Shown here piece after piece: positions 7,487-12,778 of a stretch of 12,778 bases of DNA (position 1 is its first letter; each line of letters begins with the position of its first letter). Below the pieces are notes generated by a model. The model did no database searches, was not told the origin of the DNA, and saw only the letters and a program-made list of their open reading frames with translations. This DNA is from Chitinophaga pinensis (lineage in GTDB: Bacteria; Bacteroidota; Bacteroidia; AKYH767-A; OLB10), in assembly GCA_945872015.1 (NCBI GenBank), contig CAMBYJ010000025.1:1-12778 (forward strand). Reading direction: 5' to 3'. A program made the position numbers and the translations under genes.

Positions 7487-8674
7487 TTAAATTTTATCGA
7501 GGTTTGATTTGATAATTGCCAAGGCTGAATGCAATTCCTCTTTTGTGATAGTGAGTGGTGGAGCAATTCTGAATTTATAATCAGCAAATAAAAACCAATC
7601 GGTGATTAATCCATCTTGAATACAATTTTTGATGAAGGTAAAATTCTCTTCTTTCGAACTTAATTCCGCTGCGAGTAATAATCCTTTACCATTAATCGAT
7701 TTTATCTTCGGATGCTTTAGTTCTTCTCTGATGATAGCTTCACATTCTTGAATATGTGTTGTGGCTAATACTTCATTCACGATTCCTAAAGTAGCCAACG
7801 AAGCCATACACGATACTGGATGTCCGCCAAAGGTGGTGATATGTCCTAATACCGGATTGTGACTAAGTTCTTTCATCAGCGAATGCTTTGCAGCAAATGC
7901 ACCGATAGGCATTCCGCCACCCATTCCTTTTGCCATTAAAATTACATCAGGAATTAAATCGTAATGTTCGCACGTCCAGAATTTACCAGATCTGCCAAAG
8001 CCTGATTGAATTTCATCCACTACTAATAAAGCACCTGATTGTTCGCATTGAACTTTCAATTTAGAAACAAATGAAGCATCTAATGGAATAGCGCCTACTT
8101 CTGCTCGTATTAATTCAACAAATACACCTGCTGTTTCGTTATCAATCTTCGATAATTCACTTTCGTCATTCGGATTTAGAAATTCGATATGCGGTAATAA
8201 GGGCTGATAAGCTGATGAAAAATATTCGTCACTCATCAGACTTAAAGCACCATTCGTACTTCCGTGATAGGAGTTCTTAAATGCAATTATTTTTTTGCGA
8301 CCTGTTGCACGCTTCACTAATTTAATAGCGCCCTCTGTTGCTTCTGTTCCCGAATTAAGAAAGTAAATACTATCGAGGTTTCCAGGAAGTGTTTGTGAAA
8401 GGGCAGCGGCTAATTTTACCTGTGGACTTTGAATGTATTCACCATACACCATTAAGTGCATGTGTTTGTTAAGTTGTTCTTGTATCGCAGCTATTACCTT
8501 CGGATGTCGGTGACCAACATTACTCACCGAGATCCCACTTATAAAATCAAGATAACTTTTACCATCACTACCAAACAAATAAACGCCTTCAGCTTTTTCA
8601 ATTTCCAATGCCAGCGGCTCAGGACTAGTTTGAGCTACGTGACTAAAAAATAATTGCCGCTGACTTATATGCAT
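7487..8674 (-). CDS. Class III PLP-dependent aminotransferase (acetylornithine/ornithine-like)
   Basis: This 395-residue cytoplasmic enzyme is a fold-type I, class III aminotransferase. Visible elements in order are an N-terminal GVYLFGSDGKSYLDFISGI segment (about 30-48), the cofactor phosphate loop NSGTEA (107-112), NSYHGST (134-140), the PLP-contacting Asp220 in VVDEIQSGFGR, the Schiff-base Lys249 in MAKGMGGG, and TTFGGHP (280-286). No catalytic residue is missing, and length is normal. The closest general resemblance is to the acetylornithine/ornithine/4-aminobutyrate group, but the substrate cannot be assigned from motifs, so I give no gene symbol. Its ATG lies 5 bp after the valS stop, so it is very probably cotranscribed with valS as the downstream gene. 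No terminator is seen in the 94 bp between its stop and the next start. Confidence 0.93.
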   Translation of the reverse strand: MHISQRQLFFSHVAQTSPEPLALEIEKAEGVYLFGSDGKSYLDFISGISVSNVGHRHPKVIAAIQEQLNKHMHLMVYGEYIQSPQVKLAAALSQTLPGNLDSIYFLNSGTEATEGAIKLVKRATGRKKIIAFKNSYHGSTNGALSLMSDEYFSSAYQPLLPHIEFLNPNDESELSKIDNETAGVFVELIRAEVGAIPLDASFVSKLKVQCEQSGALLVVDEIQSGFGRSGKFWTCEHYDLIPDVILMAKGMGGGMPIGAFAAKHSLMKELSHNPVLGHITTFGGHPVSCMASLATLGIVNEVLATTHIQECEAIIREELKHPKIKSINGKGLLLAAELSSKEENFTFIKNCIQDGLITDWFLFADYKFRIAPPLTITKEELHSALAIIKSNLDKI

Positions 8675-8679
8675 ACAGT

Positions 8680-11355
8680 TTACAACGAAGCAAGAGCTTC
8701 TTCAATCGATTTTATTTTTGATTCTGCATCCGCTTTTTTCTTTTGCTCTGCAGCAACAACATCAGGTTTCGCATTGTTTACAAATCGTTCGTTGCTCAAT
8801 TTAGCAGCTACCGATTTCAAAAATCCTATTGTGTATTCTAACTCTTTTGTTAATCGTTCTTTTTCTGCGTCTTTGTCAACAGCTTCCGAAAGTGGAATAT
8901 AGCATTCGTAATGTTGAACGACAAAAGGAAATGCGCCACTTGGCTTTTCTTCTGATGTTGTAATCGTACTTAAATTAGAAAGCTTAATAATTGAACTTCC
9001 AAATTGGTCTAACGCTACCGTATTACCGACTTTCGAAATAATTAGTTCTAACGATTCCTTTGGTGATATTCCTTTATTCTGACGGAAATTTCTGATTTCA
9101 GATATCATCGTAGAAGCAACTGCAAAATTGCTAATGATACTTTGATTTACTGGTTGAACTTCTGGCCATTTATTTACAATCAAATCATCTCCTTCTTTTC
9201 TGTCGCCTATCAAATGCCATATTTCTTCTGATACGAAAGGCATAAACGGATGTAAGATGCGAACGATATTTTCGAAGAAGCCAATTGTTGCAGCGTAAGT
9301 AGTTGAGTCAATCGGTGACTGATATGCAGGTTTAATCAATTCAAGATACCAAGCGCAGAAGTCGTCCCAAACTAATTTGTAGGTAGCCATTAATGCATCC
9401 GACATACGGTATTTGTCGTAATGGTCATTAATCTCTGCTAACGAAGCATTGAATTTATTTTCGAACCACTCGATAGACGTTTTGCAATAATCAGGTTGCG
9501 CAAGTGTTGAATCTACTTCCCATCCTTTTACTAAACGGAAAGCGTTCCATAGTTTATTCCAGAAATTTCTTCCTTGCTCGCATAGCGATTCATCAAACAA
9601 TAAATCGTTTCCTGCAGGAGATGAAAGTAACATTCCAGCACGAACACCATCAGCACCAAACTTTTCAATTAATTCTAATGGGTCGGGAGAATTACCTAGC
9701 GACTTGCTCATTTTTCTTCCTTGCTTATCACGAACAATTCCTGTTAAGTAAACATTTTCAAACGGACGTTTACCACGATACTCATAACCTGCCATAATCA
9801 TACGTGCAACCCAGAAGAATAAAATTTCAGGGGCTGTTACTAAATCATTAGTAGGGTAGTAGTAGTTGATGTCTGCACCATCCGGATTTTTAAATCCATC
9901 AAACACTGAGATTGGCCATAACCATGAAGAGAACCAAGTGTCGAGTACATCTTCATCTTGACGGATATCCGCAACTGTTACATCAGCATTCTTTTCTTTT
10001 ATTGCAGCCAATGCTTCTTTCGAAGTTTTACAAACAACATAATTCCCTTTGTTATCATACCAAGCAGGAATACGTTGTCCCCACCACAACTGACGAGAGA
10101 TACACCAGTCGTGTACATTCTCCATCCAATGGCGATAGGTATTGATGAATTTATCTGGAATTAATTTTACATCATTATCCATTACAGCATCCAACGCAGG
10201 CTTCGAAAACTCTTTCATCTTCACAAACCATTGCATGCTCAACTTAGGTTCGATAACAGCATCGGTACGCTCGCTATATCCAACCTTGTTTGTATAGTCT
10301 TCAACTTTCACAACAGCACCCATCGCATCTAAATCCTTCACAATTTTCTTTCTCACAATAAAGCGATCTTCACCAATATAAAATCCTGCAGCCTGGCTCA
10401 TTGTTCCATTTGCCTGAATAGTATCGATTGTTGTTAAGCCATGCTTAATGCCTAAGTTATAATCATTGATATCGTGAGCAGGCGTTACCTTTAAGCATCC
10501 TGTTCCGAACTCCATCAAAATATAATCATCAAAAATAATTGGCACTCTACGGTTACACATTGGAATCACGGCAAACTCTCCTTTCAGATGTTTGTAACGC
10601 TCATCTTCTGGATGTACACAAACAGCAGTATCACCTAAAATTGTTTCAGGGCGGACAGTCGCAATCGTTATGAATTCACCTTTATCAAATTTCGCCTGAC
10701 GTTGTGCTTCATCATCGTTGTTATAATCTTCATCAGCATCAACCAACGCATAACGCACATAACATAACTTCGATTGAACTTCTTTATAAATTACCTCTTC
10801 GTCACTCACAGCTGTTAATCCTGCCGGATCCCAGTTCACCATTCGTGTTCCGCGGTAGATATATCCTTTCTTGAAAAGATCAATGAATACATCAATGACT
10901 GCTTCACTCAAATCATCTTCCATGGTAAAGCGCGTACGGTCCCAGTCACAAGAAGCACCAAGTTTCTTTAATTGCTCAAGAATAATTCCGCCGTACTTTT
11001 CTTTCCAGTCCCACGCATACTTTAAAAACTCTTCACGTGATAAATCAGATTTATTGATTCCTTTCTCTTTCAACATCGCCACTACTTTCGCTTCTGTAGC
11101 AATAGAGGCATGATCAGTTCCGGGTACCCAGCATGCATTTTTGCCAAGCATACGTGCACGACGAATTAATACATCTTGAATAGTATTGTTCAACATATGT
11201 CCCATATGCAAAACGCCTGTAACATTAGGCGGTGGAATCACAATCGTGTACGGCTCACGCTCATCTGGAACAGAACGAAAATATCCTTTCTCCATCCAGT
11301 AGGTATACCATTTCGATTCAGCTTCTTTGGGAATATAATTTTTGGCAATCTCCAT
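8680..11355 (-). CDS. valS: Valyl-tRNA synthetase
   Basis: ValS charges tRNA-Val with valine and hydrolyses mischarged threonyl-tRNA in its editing domain. The 891 residues show the class I HIGH motif as HMGH (50-53) after PPPNVTG, and the KMSKS motif at 548-552 in GRKMSKSLGN. Between them lies the CP1 editing domain with IATVRPETILGD (231-242) and FGTGCLKVTPAHD (283-295). WCISRQLWWGQRIPAW (417-432) is the usual class Ia core block. The anticodon-binding helical domain follows, and a C-terminal coiled-coil arm runs from about 835 to the end. A short acidic stretch around 206-222 at the entry to the editing domain looks longer than I expect for the family. The start is the ATG at 11353-11355, just before the conserved Tyr-Ile-Pro-Lys-Glu-Ala-Glu-Ser-Lys-Trp block. 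The class III aminotransferase follows in the same operon. Confidence 0.98.
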   Translation of the reverse strand: MEIAKNYIPKEAESKWYTYWMEKGYFRSVPDEREPYTIVIPPPNVTGVLHMGHMLNNTIQDVLIRRARMLGKNACWVPGTDHASIATEAKVVAMLKEKGINKSDLSREEFLKYAWDWKEKYGGIILEQLKKLGASCDWDRTRFTMEDDLSEAVIDVFIDLFKKGYIYRGTRMVNWDPAGLTAVSDEEVIYKEVQSKLCYVRYALVDADEDYNNDDEAQRQAKFDKGEFITIATVRPETILGDTAVCVHPEDERYKHLKGEFAVIPMCNRRVPIIFDDYILMEFGTGCLKVTPAHDINDYNLGIKHGLTTIDTIQANGTMSQAAGFYIGEDRFIVRKKIVKDLDAMGAVVKVEDYTNKVGYSERTDAVIEPKLSMQWFVKMKEFSKPALDAVMDNDVKLIPDKFINTYRHWMENVHDWCISRQLWWGQRIPAWYDNKGNYVVCKTSKEALAAIKEKNADVTVADIRQDEDVLDTWFSSWLWPISVFDGFKNPDGADINYYYPTNDLVTAPEILFFWVARMIMAGYEYRGKRPFENVYLTGIVRDKQGRKMSKSLGNSPDPLELIEKFGADGVRAGMLLSSPAGNDLLFDESLCEQGRNFWNKLWNAFRLVKGWEVDSTLAQPDYCKTSIEWFENKFNASLAEINDHYDKYRMSDALMATYKLVWDDFCAWYLELIKPAYQSPIDSTTYAATIGFFENIVRILHPFMPFVSEEIWHLIGDRKEGDDLIVNKWPEVQPVNQSIISNFAVASTMISEIRNFRQNKGISPKESLELIISKVGNTVALDQFGSSIIKLSNLSTITTSEEKPSGAFPFVVQHYECYIPLSEAVDKDAEKERLTKELEYTIGFLKSVAAKLSNERFVNNAKPDVVAAEQKKKADAESKIKSIEEALASL

Positions 11356-11372
11356 AATCGTAAATTAAGGTG

Positions 11373-11380
11373 CAAATATA
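11373..11380 (-). promoter_or_regulatory. Candidate -7 element for valS
   Basis: The minus strand reads TATATTTG here, an exact match to TAnnTTTG, ending 17 bp before the valS ATG. The tetramer 19 bp upstream (TCTA) is a poor -33 element, so support rests on the -7 match and its position. The predicted leader is about 10 nt. I see no room for a T-box or other tRNA-sensing leader. Confidence 0.45.
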
Positions 11381-11411
11381 GCAAATGTGTGCAAAGGATT
11401 AGAGGGAACGG

Positions 11412-11442
11412 TTGGAGTATTCTCTCTTTTGTTCTATTTTTG
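11412..11442 (+). promoter_or_regulatory. Candidate promoter for the symporter gene
   Basis: TATTTTTG at 11435-11442 matches TAnnTTTG exactly. TTGG at 11412-11415, exactly 19 bp upstream, matches three of four bases of TTTG. The element ends only 6 bp before the ATG at 11449, so transcription would begin at or next to the start codon. The motif is seen; the leaderless reading is inference. Confidence 0.45.
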
Positions 11443-11448
11443 AAAACT

Positions 11449-12690
11449 ATGAAAATCAATCTTACTACACGCATTTTTATCGGACTACTATTGGGAATTG
11501 TTGTCGGACAGGCATATCGTTATTACCATCCTGCTCCAGCAGATTGTGAGGACTTCGCTAAAAATATTCAGGTACTAAGCGATATATTCTTGCGTCTGAT
11601 TAAAATGATTATTGCACCACTTGTGTTTTGTACATTGGTAGTGGGTGTGGCTAAGGTGGGCGATTTTAAAGCGGTAGGGCGTATCGGACTAAAAACGATA
11701 TTGTATTTTCAGTTTGCTACGTTGCTGGCATTGAGTCTTGGGTTGGTGCTGGTTAATATTTTCGAACCCGGACATATCATGCAATTGCCATTACCCGCAG
11801 AAAGTGCACAGTCGGGTGTAGCGCAAGTGGCCTTTAACCTCAAAGAATTTATTGGACATGTTATTCCTAAGAGTGTGATTGAAGCAATGGCGAATAATGA
11901 GATTTTACCATTGGTCGTTTTTTCATTGTTTTTCGGGGTCGCAGCAGCCTCGATGGGTGAGAAAGCAAAAAGTGTTGTGCATGCATTAGATGCTGTTTCG
12001 CATATCATGTTTAAAGTCACGAACTATGTGATGCTGTTTGCACCATTCGGTGTGTTTGGAGCTATTGCTGCGGTAGTTGCTAAGCAAGGGTTAGGCATTA
12101 TTGGCGGATATTTATATTTGATTGCATGCTTTTATGGTGGATTATTATTCTTTGCTTTCGTGATTTTATTCTCCATCTGCAAAGCGTTGAAAATTCCTTT
12201 TTACAGTTTGATTAAACACGTTAAAGATCCAATCATTTTAGCCTTCAGCACAGCATCGAGTGAGTCAGCATTTCCGAAGACCGTTGAGGCTTTAGAGAAA
12301 TTCGGATGTAGCAATCGTATCATAAGTTTTGTATTGCCGTTGGGATATTCATTTAATTTGGATGGATCTATTATGTACATGACCTTTGCTACAGTATTTA
12401 TCGCACAATCATACGGAATTGAATTAAGCTTGCAGCAAGAAATTACGATGATGCTTATGCTATTAGTTACGAGTAAAGGTATGGCGGGCATTCCTCGTGC
12501 ATCCCTGGTCGTTATAGCCGGAATGTTAGGTGCGTTTAATATTCCAGAAGCAGGTTTGTTATTGCTATTAGGAATTGATCAGATATTAGACATGGGCCGT
12601 TCTGCTACCAATGTAATTGGAAATGCAGTAGCAACAGCTGTTGTTAGTAAGTGGGAAGGGGAGTTGAATTTGGAAGAGCATAGTAAATAA
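11449..12690 (+). CDS. Dicarboxylate/amino acid:cation symporter (DAACS family)
   Basis: I set the start at the ATG at 11449, giving 413 residues; an in-frame ATG further upstream lies inside valS and its extension is not membrane-like. The protein has the glutamate-transporter fold: several N-terminal helices from residue 8 on, the HP1 re-entrant hairpin with TASSESAFPKT (268-278), helix 7 with NLDGS (303-307), the HP2 hairpin with SKGMAGIPRAS (342-352), and helix 8 with DMGRSATN (381-388). Against GltPh, Asp381 matches the residue that binds the substrate amino group, Arg384 the one that binds the side-chain carboxylate, and Asn388 the conserved asparagine. The sodium-site aspartate at the next turn is Asn392 here. 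HP1 and helix 7 resemble the C4-dicarboxylate carrier DctA. An acidic amino acid or C4-dicarboxylate is therefore likely, driven by sodium ions or protons; neither is settled. It is divergent from valS by 93 bp. Confidence 0.94.
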   Translation: MKINLTTRIFIGLLLGIVVGQAYRYYHPAPADCEDFAKNIQVLSDIFLRLIKMIIAPLVFCTLVVGVAKVGDFKAVGRIGLKTILYFQFATLLALSLGLVLVNIFEPGHIMQLPLPAESAQSGVAQVAFNLKEFIGHVIPKSVIEAMANNEILPLVVFSLFFGVAAASMGEKAKSVVHALDAVSHIMFKVTNYVMLFAPFGVFGAIAAVVAKQGLGIIGGYLYLIACFYGGLLFFAFVILFSICKALKIPFYSLIKHVKDPIILAFSTASSESAFPKTVEALEKFGCSNRIISFVLPLGYSFNLDGSIMYMTFATVFIAQSYGIELSLQQEITMMLMLLVTSKGMAGIPRASLVVIAGMLGAFNIPEAGLLLLLGIDQILDMGRSATNVIGNAVATAVVSKWEGELNLEEHSK

Positions 12691-12778
12691 CAAAGTGAAA
12701 TTGATAACTAACATCGGTATATTTTGACCAAGCATACTCATCACAACAATTTTTATAGCCGTTTAAAAAGCTTTTTTG
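12691..12778. other. Downstream end region without a recognised gene
   Basis: The 88 bp after the symporter stop contain no open frame I can support. AAAAAGCTTTTT at 12765-12776 is a 12-bp palindrome, but it has no loop and no GC-rich stem, so I do not call a terminator. Confidence 0.5.

Noticed and set aside
9504..10164. Several plus-strand open frames of 60-100 codons within valS
   Set aside because: They lie antisense to highly conserved ValS coding sequence and show no domain-like composition, so they are shadow frames.
11176..11448. N-terminal extension of the symporter from an upstream ATG
   Set aside because: Most of it is antisense to the 5' end of valS, is basic and not membrane-like, and the usual family start MKINLTTRIF lies at 11449.
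12765..12776. AAAAAGCTTTTT palindrome as an intrinsic terminator for the symporter gene
   Set aside because: It has no loop and a stem with only a central GC step, so it cannot form a stable terminator hairpin.

Overview
The window looks like an ordinary, AT-rich chromosomal segment of a Bacteroidota (Bacteroidetes) bacterium, possibly from the flavobacterial or chitinophagal side. The support for this is a bacillithiol cysteine ligase of the Bacteroidota type, RimO and ValS proteins of Bacteroidota character, start codons without Shine-Dalgarno sequences, and -7 elements of the TAnnTTTG form read by the Bacteroidota primary sigma factor. I see no tRNA, rRNA, transposase, integrase, CRISPR array or convincing intrinsic terminator. 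Every gene appears intact except the one cut by the left edge.

Layout. (1) 1-575, minus: the N-terminal part of a secreted protein with an Ig/PKD-like look, cut by the window edge. (2) 826-5355, plus: a tight four-gene run of rimO, bshC, an MFS transporter and a small CoA-binding protein, with gaps of 3 bp, 5 bp and then an 11-bp overlap. (3) 5342-7392, minus: a two-component system, with the OmpR-type regulator transcribed first and the membrane histidine kinase second. The kinase gene overlaps the CoA-binding gene tail to tail by 14 bp. (4) 7487-11355, minus: valS followed 5 bp later by a class III PLP aminotransferase. (5) 11449-12690, plus: a dicarboxylate/acidic amino acid symporter, divergent from valS. 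The last 88 bp hold no gene that I can see.

How the genes fit together. Plus-strand group 2 joins ribosome modification (RimO), low-molecular-weight thiol synthesis (BshC), an uncharacterised transporter and a CoA-binding protein. The thiol/CoA theme is suggestive but unproven. Group 4 joins tRNA charging with valine and an aminotransferase of unknown substrate. The DAACS symporter retains the aspartate that recognises the substrate amino group but carries DctA-like features at an ion site, so its substrate and coupling ion are real questions.

Three transcription units (rimO, the response regulator and valS) place a TAnnTTTG-like element 17-18 bp before the start codon. The symporter's best element lies only 6 bp before its ATG, which suggests a leaderless or nearly leaderless message. 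I found no obviously new multi-gene system here. The most useful leads are the rimO-bshC-MFS-CoA cluster, the symporter's mixed binding-site signature and the shared-stop convergent overlap.
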